Source: JBQCHF01 sp051953655 (GTDB lineage Bacteria > Actinomycetota > Actinomycetes > Motilibacterales > Motilibacteraceae). Taken from it: a stretch of DNA of 15,581 nt. The stretch covers positions 1 through 15,581 of the forward strand of contig JBQCIO010000160.1 in assembly GCA_051953655.1 (NCBI GenBank), written 5' to 3'. The position numbers were made by a program, and so were the translations under genes. This document shows, one piece after another, positions 5,794 through 13,457 of the stretch (the stretch's first letter is position 1; every line of letters starts with the position of its first letter). The notes beneath the pieces are model-generated. The model was given only the letters and a program-made list of their open reading frames with translations. It did no database searches and was not told where the DNA came from.

Positions 5794-8364
5794 TCAGCCG
5801 CGCAGGGTGACCAGGACGCCCTCGAGCTCGTCGGGTGTGACGAGCACCTCCCGGGCCTTGGAGCCCTCGCTGGGACCGACGATGCCCCGGGTCTCCATCA
5901 GGTCCATCAGCCGGCCGGCCTTGGCGAACCCGACCCGCAGCTTGCGCTGCAGCATCGAGGTGGACCCGAACTGCGTGGAGACCACCAGCTCGACCGCCTG
6001 GCAGAGCAGGTCCAGGTCGTCGCCGATCTCCTCGTCGATCTCCTTGCTGGGACCGGCCGCGGCGGTGACGTCCTCGCGGTAGGTGGGCTGCAGCTGCTCC
6101 CGGCAGTGCTTGACCACCGAGGCGATCTCGGCCTCGGTGACCCAGGCGCCCTGCAGGCGCATCGGCTTGCTGGCGCCCATCGGCAGGAACAGCCCGTCGC
6201 CCTGGCCGACCAGCTTCTCGGCGCCCGGCTGGTCCAGGATGACCCGGCTGTCGGCGAGCGAGGAGGTCGCGAAGGCCAGCCGCGAGGGCACGTTGGCCTT
6301 GATCAGGCCGGTGACGACGTCGACCGACGGGCGCTGGGTGGCCAGCACCAGGTGGATGCCGGCGGCGCGGGCGAGCTGGGTGATGCGGACGATGGAGTCC
6401 TCGACGTCGCGCGGGGCGACCATCATCAGGTCGGCGAGCTCGTCGACGATCACCAGCAGGTAGGGGTAGGGCCGCAGCACCCGCTCGCTGCCGGGGGGCG
6501 CCTGCAGCGTGCCGCTCCTGACCGCCTTGTTGAAGTCGTCGAGGTGCCGGAACCCGAACGCGGCCAGGTCGTCGTAGCGCATGTCCATCTCGCGCACGAC
6601 CCACTGCAGCGCCTCGGCCGCCTTCTTCGGGTTGGTGATGATCGGGGTGATCAGGTGCGGGATGCCCTCGTAGGAGGTGAGCTCGACCCGCTTGGGGTCG
6701 ACCAGGATCATCCGCACCTCGTCCGGGGTGGCCCGGATCATCACCGAGGTGATGAGCGAGTTGATGCACGAGCTCTTGCCCGAGCCGGTGGCGCCGGCCA
6801 CCAGGATGTGCGGCATCTTGGCCAGGTTGGCGACCACGAAGTGGCCCTCGACGTCCTTGCCCAGGCCCACCACCATCGGGTGGTGGTCGTCGCGGGCGAC
6901 CTTGGCCCGCAGCACGTCGCCGAGGCTGACGTTCTCCCGGTCGGTGTTGGGGATCTCGATGCCGATCGCGGACTTGCCGGGGATCGGCGACAGGATCCGG
7001 ACGTCGGCGCTGGCCACCGCGTAGGAGATGTTCTTGGACAGGGCCGTGATCCGCTCGACCTTGACCGCCGGGCCGAGCTCGACCTCGTAGCGGGTGACCG
7101 TCGGGCCGCGGGTGAAGCCGGTGACCTGCGCGTCGATGTCGAACTGCTCGAGCACCGTCGTCAGCGCCTCGACGACGGCGTCGTTGGCCTTGGACCGGGC
7201 CTTGTGCGGAGCGCCCTCGCGCAGCAGGTCGGCGCCGGGCAGGGAGTAGGCGACGTCGCCGGACAGGAGCAGCTGCTCGACCCGCGGGGGCAGCGGGGTC
7301 GGGTCCTTGGCGGCCGGGCCGCCGGCCGGGGCGAGCGTGACCGCCTCGCTGGCCGCCGCCTCGCCGGGCTCCACCACCGGCTGGGCCGGCTCGCCCGGGG
7401 TCCCCGTGCGACGACGGCCCTTGGGCGCGTCCTCCAGGGCGACCGGGGAGTCGAAGGGCACGTCGCCGGTGGGCAGGTCGTCGCCTGACCCGTCGGGCGC
7501 CATCGCACCGACCCGCTTGCGGGGGCGGGACCGCTTGAGCGGCTCGGCCGCGGGGGCCGGCTCCGGCGCGGCCGGCGGCGAGCGGTGCAGCAGGGTGTCG
7601 CGCAGGGCGCGCAGCCGCTCGGGCACGGCGTGCAGCGGGGTGGCGGTGACGACCAGCAGGCCGAAGACCAGGAGGAGCACCAGCAGCGGCACCGCGGCCC
7701 AGACCGTGACCGCGCTCACCAGCGGACTGCTGGCCAGGAAGCCGACCACGCCGCCGGCCTCGCGCATGGCGACCGCGCCGTCGGGGGGGGAGGGCAGGCC
7801 GCGGGCCACGTGCACCAGCCCGGCCAGGGCCACCACGCAGGCGCCCAGGCCGATGCCGACCCGGCCGGTGGCGTCGGGTCGGTCGGGGTGGCGCAGGAGG
7901 CGGACGCCCAGGGCGACCAGGAGGAACGGCACGACCAGCCCGACCCGCCCCAGCGTGCCGGCCACGACGGCGTCGACCAGACCACCGACCGGGCCGGACA
8001 GGTCCCACCACTCCCCCGCCGCGACGACGATGGCCAGCCCCAGCATGAGCAGGCCCAGGCCGTCGCGGCGGTGCGCCGGGTCCAGCCCGCGCGCGCTGCT
8101 GCCGACCCGGCGGGCGGAGCCGCCGACGACGTGGGCGACGCCGAGCCACACCGCGCGCAGGGCCCGCCAGACGGCGGTGGCGAGGACGCCGAAGCCGCTG
8201 CGCGAGGCGGGGCGACGGGCGGCCGCGCGGGTGCTGCCCGACCGCGAGCTGGACCGGCTACCGCTCCCCGAGCGTCCGCCCGAGGAGCGGCCGCCCGAGG
8301 ATCGAGTGCTCGAGGATCGGGCGCTCGACGGGCGCGGCCGGGGCGGGGACGTACGGGTGGCCAT
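5794..8364 (-). CDS. ftsK: DNA translocase FtsK/SpoIIIE, 856 aa
   Basis: FtsK is the hexameric septal ATPase that pumps chromosome ends out of the closing division site. An unusual Ser/Arg/Gly-rich basic N-terminus (about 5-55) precedes four or five membrane helices (about 102-241). A Pro/Ala linker follows, then the alpha/beta motor with Walker A GATGSGKSS (524-532) and Walker B LLVIVDELAD (636-645). The C-terminal gamma winged helix that reads KOPS sites is present (about 778-845, with QFGSTSMLQRKLRVGFAKAGRLMD). The ATG at 8364 is preferred: TAGCCT lies eight bases upstream, with GTGACG as a possible -35. An in-frame GTG at 8409 would add 15 residues, but I see no ribosome site for it. Confidence 0.95.
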   Translation of the reverse strand: MATRTSPPRPRPSSARSSSTRSSGGRSSGGRSGSGSRSSSRSGSTRAAARRPASRSGFGVLATAVWRALRAVWLGVAHVVGGSARRVGSSARGLDPAHRRDGLGLLMLGLAIVVAAGEWWDLSGPVGGLVDAVVAGTLGRVGLVVPFLLVALGVRLLRHPDRPDATGRVGIGLGACVVALAGLVHVARGLPSPPDGAVAMREAGGVVGFLASSPLVSAVTVWAAVPLLVLLLVFGLLVVTATPLHAVPERLRALRDTLLHRSPPAAPEPAPAAEPLKRSRPRKRVGAMAPDGSGDDLPTGDVPFDSPVALEDAPKGRRRTGTPGEPAQPVVEPGEAAASEAVTLAPAGGPAAKDPTPLPPRVEQLLLSGDVAYSLPGADLLREGAPHKARSKANDAVVEALTTVLEQFDIDAQVTGFTRGPTVTRYEVELGPAVKVERITALSKNISYAVASADVRILSPIPGKSAIGIEIPNTDRENVSLGDVLRAKVARDDHHPMVVGLGKDVEGHFVVANLAKMPHILVAGATGSGKSSCINSLITSVMIRATPDEVRMILVDPKRVELTSYEGIPHLITPIITNPKKAAEALQWVVREMDMRYDDLAAFGFRHLDDFNKAVRSGTLQAPPGSERVLRPYPYLLVIVDELADLMMVAPRDVEDSIVRITQLARAAGIHLVLATQRPSVDVVTGLIKANVPSRLAFATSSLADSRVILDQPGAEKLVGQGDGLFLPMGASKPMRLQGAWVTEAEIASVVKHCREQLQPTYREDVTAAAGPSKEIDEEIGDDLDLLCQAVELVVSTQFGSTSMLQRKLRVGFAKAGRLMDLMETRGIVGPSEGSKAREVLVTPDELEGVLVTLRG

Positions 8365-8372
8365 GGTCCGGA

Positions 8373-8400
8373 AGGCTACCCGCGTCGTCCCTCCCGTCAC
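8373..8400 (-). promoter_or_regulatory. Predicted promoter of ftsK (TAGCCT -10), near-leaderless
   Basis: TAGCCT (8373-8378) ends eight bases before the ATG at 8364. GTGACG (8395-8400) lies 16 bases upstream and matches TTGAC-type -35 boxes at TGAC. No ribosome site lies between it and the ATG. Confidence 0.45.
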
Positions 8401-8560
8401 AGGAGTCACAGCGGCGGCGGCGCGTCGGGACGGTGGCGTTCCACTCAGGTCGCGACCGCCGCTCTGGTCGCGGCAGCGTGGAAGGCGCTGGTGACGGGAT
8501 CAGCCTGGTCGTGCGCCCACCAGAGCTGCCCGCCGCCGGTTCCACGACCGAACCTCAAGA

Positions 8561-8573
8561 TGATCAAGCAGAA
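8561..8573 (+). repeat. Intergenic copy of the 13-base word TGATCAAGCAGAA
   Basis: Exact match to the core of both arms of the hairpin at 15525-15581. Here it stands alone without an opposing arm. A 13-base AT-rich word recurring three times, only in gaps between genes of a GC-rich window, is unlikely to be chance. Confidence 0.6.
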
Positions 8574-8698
8574 TGCTCAGGTGGGCAGCATGGCCGGACC
8601 CCGCCCGCCGCTCCCGTCACCAGCGCCGTCGACCGTGGACACTCCGGCAGCGCCGTGGACGGCAGGCCCGAGCACGGACGGGCCGTCGGCAGCGCGCC

Positions 8699-10384
8699 TC
8701 AGACCTCGACGACCACCGGGATGATCATGGGGCGGCGGCGGTACTTCTCGTTGACCCAGCGGCCGACGACCCGACGCACGGTCTGCTGCAGCTGGTGGGC
8801 GTCGCCGATGCCGTCGGCGGCCGCCCGGGCGAGCGCCTCCTCGATCCGCGGCCGGACCTCGTCGAACACCGCGTCGTCCTCGGCGAAGCCGCGGGCGTGG
8901 ATCTCCGGGCCGCCGGTGATCTTCCCGGTGACGCTGTCGACCACCACCACGACCGACACGAAGCCCTCGTCGCGCAGGATGCGCCGGTCCTTGAGCGAGG
9001 ACTCGGTGACGTCGCCGACGGTGGAGCCGTCGACGTAGACGTAGCCGCAGGGCACCGTGCCGACCACGCGGGCCCGGCCGTCGACGAGGTCGACGACGAC
9101 GCCGTCCTCGGCCAGCACGACGCGGTCGGCCGGGACGCCGGTGGCCACGGCGAGGTCGGCGTTGGCCCGCAGGTGGCGCACCTCGCCGTGCACCGGCATG
9201 ACGTTGCGCGGCTCGACGATGTTGTAGCAGTACAGCAGCTCGCCGGCGCTGGCGTGGCCGGAGACGTGCACCTTGGCGTTGCCCTTGTGCACCACCCGCG
9301 CGCCCCAGCGGGTCAGGCCGTTGATGACGCGGTAGACCGCGTTCTCGTTGCCGGGGATGAGCGAGCTGGCCAGCAGGACCGTGTCGCCCTCGCCGATGAC
9401 GATCTGGTGGTCGCGGTTGGCCATCCGGGACAGCGCCGCCATCGGCTCGCCCTGCGAGCCCGTGCAGACCAGCACGATCTGGTCCTCGCGCAGGTCGTCG
9501 AGGGCCTTGAGGTCGACCAGCAGGCCGTCGGGCACGTGCAGGTAGCCCAGCTCGCGGGCGATCCCCATGTTGCGCACCATCGACCGGCCCACCATGGCGA
9601 CCTTGCGGCCGTGGGCGTGGGCGGCGTCGAGCACCTGCTGGATGCGGTGCACGTGGCTGGCGAAGGACGCGACGATGATCCGCCGCTCGGAGGTCTGGAA
9701 GACCCGGTCGATGGCCGGGGCGATGTCGCGCTCGGGCATGGTGAACCCGGGCACCTCGGCGTTGGTGGAGTCGACCAGGAACAGGTCGACGCCCTCCTCG
9801 CCGAGCCGGGCGAACCCGCGCAGGTCGGTGAGCCGGCGGTCCAGCGGCAGCTGGTCCATCTTGAAGTCGCCGGTGTGCAGCAGCAGGCCCGCCGGGGTGC
9901 GCACCGCGACCGCCAGGGCGTCGGGGATCGAGTGGTTGACGGCGAGGAACTCGCAGTCGAACGGACCCAGCCGCTCGCGCCGGCCCTCGGCCACCTCGAA
10001 GGTGTAGGCCTTGATCTTGTGCTCGACGAGCTTGGCCTCGAGCAGGGCCAGGGTGAGCCGCGAGCCGACCACCGGGATGTCCGGCTTCTCGCGCAGCAGG
10101 TAGGGCACCGCGCCGATGTGGTCCTCGTGCCCGTGGGTGAGCACGATGGCGTCGACGGCGTCGAGCCGGTCCCGGATGTAGTCGAAGTCGGGGAGGATCA
10201 GGTCCACCCCGGGCTGGAAGTCCTCCGGGAAGAGCACCCCGCAGTCGATGACGAGGAGCCGGCCGGCGTGCTCGAGGACGGTCATGTTGCGGCCGACCTC
10301 GCCCAGGCCGCCCAGCGGGACGACCCGCAGGCCGCCCTCGGGCAGCGGCGGGGGCGGGGAGAGCTCGGGGTGCGGGTGGCTCAC
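8699..10384 (-). CDS. rnj: Ribonuclease J, 561 aa
   Basis: It is a metallo-beta-lactamase/beta-CASP nuclease. The zinc motif HGHEDH lies at 84-89, with further ligands H151 (VNHSIPD) and D173 (HTGDFK). The beta-CASP signature includes VDSTNAEVPG, FASHVHRIQQ and the HVSGHAS motif, followed by MPVHGE. The C-terminal small domain ends in VGRWVNEKYRRRPMI. RNase J has 5'-3' exo- and endonuclease activity in mRNA decay and rRNA maturation. The short Pro-rich N-terminus (about 1-18) is typical of actinobacterial forms. The GTG at 10384 overlaps the dapA stop in a GTGA, the third such junction in the window, so it is translated in tandem with dapA. dapA-rnj pairing is conserved in actinobacteria. Confidence 0.96.
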   Translation of the reverse strand: MSHPHPELSPPPPLPEGGLRVVPLGGLGEVGRNMTVLEHAGRLLVIDCGVLFPEDFQPGVDLILPDFDYIRDRLDAVDAIVLTHGHEDHIGAVPYLLREKPDIPVVGSRLTLALLEAKLVEHKIKAYTFEVAEGRRERLGPFDCEFLAVNHSIPDALAVAVRTPAGLLLHTGDFKMDQLPLDRRLTDLRGFARLGEEGVDLFLVDSTNAEVPGFTMPERDIAPAIDRVFQTSERRIIVASFASHVHRIQQVLDAAHAHGRKVAMVGRSMVRNMGIARELGYLHVPDGLLVDLKALDDLREDQIVLVCTGSQGEPMAALSRMANRDHQIVIGEGDTVLLASSLIPGNENAVYRVINGLTRWGARVVHKGNAKVHVSGHASAGELLYCYNIVEPRNVMPVHGEVRHLRANADLAVATGVPADRVVLAEDGVVVDLVDGRARVVGTVPCGYVYVDGSTVGDVTESSLKDRRILRDEGFVSVVVVVDSVTGKITGGPEIHARGFAEDDAVFDEVRPRIEEALARAAADGIGDAHQLQQTVRRVVGRWVNEKYRRRPMIIPVVVEV

Positions 10385-11274
10385 AGGTCGAACCCTCCCT
10401 CGCGCAGGTCGGTGCGCAGCTGCTCGCGCTGGGCCTCGGTGGCGGCCACCAGGGGCAGCCGCAGCGCCCCGCCGCCGGCGCGACCGAGCAGGTCGAGCGC
10501 CGCCTTGACCATGATCGCTCCCTGGGTGCGGGTCATGACGCCGGTGGTCACCGGCACCAGCCCGTCGTTGATCTCGCGGGCCTTCCCGACCTCGCCGGAC
10601 AGATAGGCCTCCACCATGGCGCGCAGCCGGTCGGCCACCAGGTGACCGGTGACGCTGACGAACCCGACCGCGCCGACGGCCAGCAGCGGCAGGTTGAGGG
10701 CGTCGTCGCCGGAGTAGTAGACGAGGTCGCTGCCGTGCAGCACCTGCTGGGCTGCGAACAGGTCGCCCTTGGCGTCCTTGTTGGCCACGATCCGCGGGTG
10801 CTCGGCCAGGCGCAGCAGGGTCTCGGTGGCGATGGGCACGCCGGACCGGCCCGGGATGTCGTAGAGCATCACCGGCAGGGCGGTGGCGTCGGCGACCGCG
10901 GTGAAGTGGGCGCGCAGCCCGTCCTGCGGAGGCTTGTTGTAGTAGGGCGTGACGACCAGCAGCGCGTGCGCCCCGGCCGCCTCGGCGGCGCGCGCCAGCT
11001 CGATGGTGTGCTCGGTGTCGTTGGTGCCCACCCCGGCCACCACGGTGGCGCGCTCGCCGACGGCCTCCAGGACGGCCCGCAGCAGGGCCTCCTTCTCGGC
11101 GTCGCTGGTGGTGGGCGACTCGCCGGTGGTGCCGCTGATCACCAGGCCGTCGTTGCCGAGGTCGACCAGGTCGGTGGCCAGCCGCGCGGCGGCGTCGACG
11201 TCGAGCGCGCCGTCCGCGGTGAACGGGGTGACCATGGCGGTGAGGACCCGCCCGAAGGGGGCGCTGGCTGGCAT
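10381..11274 (-). CDS. dapA: 4-hydroxy-tetrahydrodipicolinate synthase, 297 aa
   Basis: It is a class I aldolase-type TIM barrel. GTTGES (48-53) is the substrate-binding loop, Y138 in LYDIPGR is the catalytic Tyr, and K166 in ANKDAKGD is the Schiff-base Lys. It condenses pyruvate with aspartate semialdehyde in the first dedicated step of lysine and meso-diaminopimelate synthesis, feeding both protein and peptidoglycan. The length is normal for the family. The ATG at 11274 is chosen: TAGCGT ends exactly seven bases upstream, so the transcript would start at the A. A GTG at 11283 would add three residues, and it overlaps that -10 box. The open frame reaches 11337, but that extension is not conserved-looking. 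The 3' end overlaps rnj. Confidence 0.95.
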   Translation of the reverse strand: MPASAPFGRVLTAMVTPFTADGALDVDAAARLATDLVDLGNDGLVISGTTGESPTTSDAEKEALLRAVLEAVGERATVVAGVGTNDTEHTIELARAAEAAGAHALLVVTPYYNKPPQDGLRAHFTAVADATALPVMLYDIPGRSGVPIATETLLRLAEHPRIVANKDAKGDLFAAQQVLHGSDLVYYSGDDALNLPLLAVGAVGFVSVTGHLVADRLRAMVEAYLSGEVGKAREINDGLVPVTTGVMTRTQGAIMVKAALDLLGRAGGGALRLPLVAATEAQREQLRTDLREGGFDL

Positions 11275-11281
11275 GGCACTC

Positions 11282-11310
11282 ACGCTACCGGTCCGCCCGC
11301 CACGGCTCAC
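11282..11310 (-). promoter_or_regulatory. Predicted promoter of dapA, leaderless
   Basis: TAGCGT (11282-11287) lies seven bases before the ATG at 11274, with GTGAGC (11305-11310) 17 bases upstream as a partial -35. There is no ribosome site upstream of the ATG. Confidence 0.5.
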
Positions 11311-11370
11311 GCGGCGTCCACCGGACCTCGTGGCCACGCGCGGCCGGCCGGGGACGTCCCGGCCACGGGC

Positions 11371-11431
11371 ATGAGGGGACCCCGCCGCTGACCGCTCGGG
11401 GGTTCGGCAGCGACGGGGTCCGTCCCCTCAT
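11371..11431 (-). terminator. Long imperfect hairpin downstream of thyX, probable terminator
   Basis: Arms at 11371-11390 and 11408-11431 pair in blocks of nine, five and five bases, interrupted by a 4-base bulge and one mismatch, around a 17-base loop. It lies between the thyX stop (11510) and the dapA start (11274), both on the minus strand. No U-run follows, which is common in actinobacterial terminators. Confidence 0.5.
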
Positions 11432-11509
11432 CGCGCCGCACCCCAGGAGCGTTACAGGCCCGTCGACCCCGCCCGGGCCGATCACCCGGACGGCGCAGCG
11501 CGGGACCGG

Positions 11510-12331
11510 CTAGGGCGCGACCCGGCCCTGGGCCTCGAAGGCGGCGTGGGTGAGCGGCATGAGCCGGGCCCACTCGGCCTCCATCTGCTCGGCCACCATC
11601 TCGATCTCGCGCTGCGGGAAGCTCGGGAACCGGCTGTCCTCGCGCTTGGTGCGCAGCGACAGGAAGTTCATCAGCGACCGCGCGTTCATGGTCACGTACA
11701 TCGAGGAGTAGATGGTGACCGGGAGGACGACCCGGGCGACCTCGCGCGCCACCCCGGCGGTCAGCATCCGCTGGTAGGCCTCGTAGGCCTGGGTGCAGCT
11801 GCGGCGCACCTCCTCCTCCACCAGCGCGTGCTGCTCGGGCGTGCCGTCGACGAACTCGTAGGCGCCGGGCTTGCCCTGCTGCACCAGCTTGCGCTCGGGG
11901 CCGGGCACGTAGAACACCGGCCGCAGCTCCCGGTAGCGCCCGCTCTCCTCGTTGTAGGAGGCGATCCGGTGCCGCATGAACTCGCGGAAGACGAAGATCG
12001 GCGCCTGGACGTAGAAGGTCATCGAGTTGTGCTCGAACGGCGATCCGTGCCGGTCCCTCATCAGGTAGTTGATGAGCCCCCGGGAGCGGGGGTCGTCGGC
12101 GGCGACGTCGGCCTCGGCGTCGGCCTTGACATCCGAGAGCGACTGCTCGCCCTTGGTGGACACCCGGGCGGCGAAGAGCACGTCCTCGTCGCGGGCGCTG
12201 GACCGCACGAGCTCGACCGAGACGTCGCTGCGGAAGGTGGGCTGCGGCTGCTCGGGGGCGGACGACGGCCCCGTGTTCGACGACGCCCCCTCGTTCTCGG
12301 GGGTGTTCTCGGCGCTCTGGCTCGCGGTCAC
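11510..12331 (-). CDS. thyX: FAD-dependent thymidylate synthase ThyX, 273 aa
   Basis: The ThyX signature RHRIASYNEESGRYRE lies at about 120-135, with a matching context (HGSPFEHNSMTFYVQAPIFVFREFMRHR) and the C-terminal NARSLMNFLSLR substrate segment. The enzyme makes dTMP from dUMP using FAD, NADPH and methylene-tetrahydrofolate. It forms a tetramer and is unrelated to ThyA. About 30 N-terminal residues (Ser/Glu/Pro-rich) form a likely disordered extension. The GTG at 12331 is chosen because TAGGCT ends exactly seven bases before it; the frame runs open to 12409 but that part has no conserved content. The thyX-dapA-rnj order is conserved in actinobacteria. Here thyX is separated from dapA by a hairpin and dapA has its own -10, so the genes can be expressed separately. 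Confidence 0.95.
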   Translation of the reverse strand: MTASQSAENTPENEGASSNTGPSSAPEQPQPTFRSDVSVELVRSSARDEDVLFAARVSTKGEQSLSDVKADAEADVAADDPRSRGLINYLMRDRHGSPFEHNSMTFYVQAPIFVFREFMRHRIASYNEESGRYRELRPVFYVPGPERKLVQQGKPGAYEFVDGTPEQHALVEEEVRRSCTQAYEAYQRMLTAGVAREVARVVLPVTIYSSMYVTMNARSLMNFLSLRTKREDSRFPSFPQREIEMVAEQMEAEWARLMPLTHAAFEAQGRVAP

Positions 12332-12338
12332 GGCGGCG

Positions 12339-12344
12339 AGCCTA
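12339..12344 (-). promoter_or_regulatory. Predicted -10 box (TAGGCT) of thyX, leaderless arrangement
   Basis: The same hexamer as at rimO, ending seven bases before the GTG at 12331. No ribosome site is present and no clear -35 is visible. Confidence 0.5.
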
Positions 12345-12520
12345 GCCAAGGGGGCGGACAGGTCCGGGCGACGACCCCGGTGCTCGGGGGCGCTGCGCCC
12401 GCGCCACACCGTTCGTCACCGTGATGTCGGCTCGCACCCGTTGTGTGGTGCAATGGCCTCTGCCTTGTGCACGGTCCAGCAGCGCGGCCGACTCCGTCCC
12501 GCCTGCCCTGGAGCGGCTCA

Positions 12521-12946
12521 GTGGAGCTCGACGTGCGCACCAGCGTCACCCCGTCGGTGGCGCGGGTCATCGTGCGCGGTGAGGTCGACCTGGAGACCGG
12601 GCCGCCCCTGCGCGACCACCTGGCCGCCACGCTCCTGCGCGCGCCCGAGCTGGTGCTCGACCTGCGGGGGGTGTCGTTCATCGACTCCACCGGTCTGCAG
12701 GCGCTGGTGGCCACCCGGCGCCGCGCCAACCTCACCGGGGAGCGGTTCCGCCTGCTGGTGGCCCCCGGCGGCCCGGTGGCGCGCATCCTCCACCTCACCG
12801 GGCTCGACGGCGCGTTCGAGGTGGACGAGCTCCCCGACGAGCCCTCCGCAGCGCTGCCGGCCGAGGCCGGGGAGGTCCCGGTGGAGCTCGGCCTGGACAG
12901 CAAGACCCCCGAGCACCGGTCCGCGGGCAAGGGCCGGCCGGCCTGA
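12521..12946 (+). CDS. STAS-domain anti-sigma factor antagonist (SpoIIAA/RsbV-like), 141 aa
   Basis: The STAS domain covers about residues 1-103. The phosphoacceptor site is FIDSTGL with Ser56, matching the serine that a cognate RsbW/SpoIIAB kinase phosphorylates. Unphosphorylated protein would bind the kinase/anti-sigma factor and free a sigma factor. Residues 104-141 are an acidic, Pro/Ala-rich tail without recognisable domain. The GTG at 12521 is preferred because GGAG at 12510-12513 lies seven bases before it; the frame is open back to 12443 but the extra sequence is not STAS-like. No anti-sigma kinase or sigma gene is nearby, so this is an orphan antagonist. It is divergent from thyX and convergent with the following VOC gene. 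Confidence 0.88.
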   Translation: MELDVRTSVTPSVARVIVRGEVDLETGPPLRDHLAATLLRAPELVLDLRGVSFIDSTGLQALVATRRRANLTGERFRLLVAPGGPVARILHLTGLDGAFEVDELPDEPSAALPAEAGEVPVELGLDSKTPEHRSAGKGRPA

Positions 12947-12965
12947 GGCGAGCGTCCGCTCAGGC
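12941..12965. terminator. Short hairpin between convergent STAS and VOC genes
   Basis: GCCTGAG (12941-12947) and CTCAGGC (12959-12965) are perfect 7-base arms around an 11-base loop. It overlaps the STAS stop codon and lies ten bases beyond the VOC stop, so it could end transcription in both directions. Confidence 0.45.
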
Positions 12966-12974
12966 TTGGTCGGG

Positions 12975-13406
12975 CTACCGGTCGAGCTGCAGGTCGAGCT
13001 GCAGGTCGAGCTGCAGGTTGAGCTGCCAGGAAACCCCGAAGCGGTCGTTCACCCAGCCGAAGCGGGCGCTGAAGCCGTAGTCGCCGAGCGGCATCAGCTC
13101 GCCACCCCCTTCCCCGAGCGCGGCGTACAGCCGGTCGATCTCCTCGGTGGACCCGGTCTCCACCCAGACCGACAGCGACGGGGTGAACGAGAAGTCGTGG
13201 GTGACGAAGCTGTCGCTGGCCAGGAACTCCTGGCCGGCCAGCGTGAACCGGGCCAGCTGGATCGTCCCCTCCGGCCCTGGCCCGTCCGGCCCGTACCTGG
13301 CGACGTCGACGACCCGGCCGTCGTCGAACAGGGACACGTAGAAGGTGACCGCCTCCTCGGCGACCCCGCCCTGGAACATCAGGAACGGCACGACCTGCTT
13401 CGGCAT
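12975..13406 (-). CDS. PhnB-like VOC family protein, 143 aa, with repeat-extended C-terminus
   Basis: The start PKQVVPFLMFQGGVAEEAVTFYVSLF and the end GFSARFGWVNDRFGVSWQ are the hallmarks of the PhnB/3-demethylubiquinone-methyltransferase-like branch of the VOC fold. The biochemical role of this branch is mostly unknown, and the methyltransferase name is historical. After W-Q, where family members normally finish within a few residues, the protein continues LNLQLDLQLDLQLDR. This tail is encoded by four 12-base tandem units. The ATG at 13406 is supported by TAGGTT ending exactly seven bases upstream. The frame is open further upstream but overlaps the divergent acetyltransferase gene. Confidence 0.88.
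   Translation of the reverse strand: MPKQVVPFLMFQGGVAEEAVTFYVSLFDDGRVVDVARYGPDGPGPEGTIQLARFTLAGQEFLASDSFVTHDFSFTPSLSVWVETGSTEEIDRLYAALGEGGGELMPLGDYGFSARFGWVNDRFGVSWQLNLQLDLQLDLQLDR
12981..13028. repeat. 12-base tandem repeat inside the 3' end of the PhnB-like gene
   Basis: GTCGAGCTGCAG is repeated exactly three times (12981-13016), followed by GTTGAGCTGCCA with two differences. The unit length keeps the frame and adds the four-residue block LQLD on the minus strand. Confidence 0.9.
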
Positions 13407-13413
13407 GGGCGGA

Positions 13414-13449
13414 AACCTAGCCAGGTCCGGGAAGCGGCGCTGGCAGGAT
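13414..13449. promoter_or_regulatory. Divergent -10 boxes in the 51-base gap between the PhnB-like and GNAT genes
   Basis: On the minus strand TAGGTT (13414-13419) ends seven bases before the ATG at 13406. On the plus strand CAGGAT (13444-13449) ends eight bases before the GTG at 13458. Neither gene has a ribosome site, so both could be leaderless; the plus-strand box is the weaker one. Confidence 0.4.
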
Positions 13450-13457
13450 CGGCTCCC

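Larger units (their letters stand above)
8365..8698. other. 334-base intergenic region between rnj and ftsK
   Basis: No gene is supported. Next to ftsK lie its predicted -10 and -35. Nested short inverted repeats occur at 8439-8483: TTCCAC pairs with GTGGAA and GCGACC pairs with GGTCGC. The word TGATCAAGCAGAA lies at 8561-8573, identical to the core of the terminal hairpin arms at 15529-15541 and 15565-15577. No clear rnj terminator with a U-run is seen. Confidence 0.5.

Noticed and set aside
5458..7488. Plus-strand open frame of 676 codons opposite ftsK
   Set aside because: Antisense shadow caused by GC codon bias; no domain is recognisable, and FtsK motifs are complete on the minus strand.
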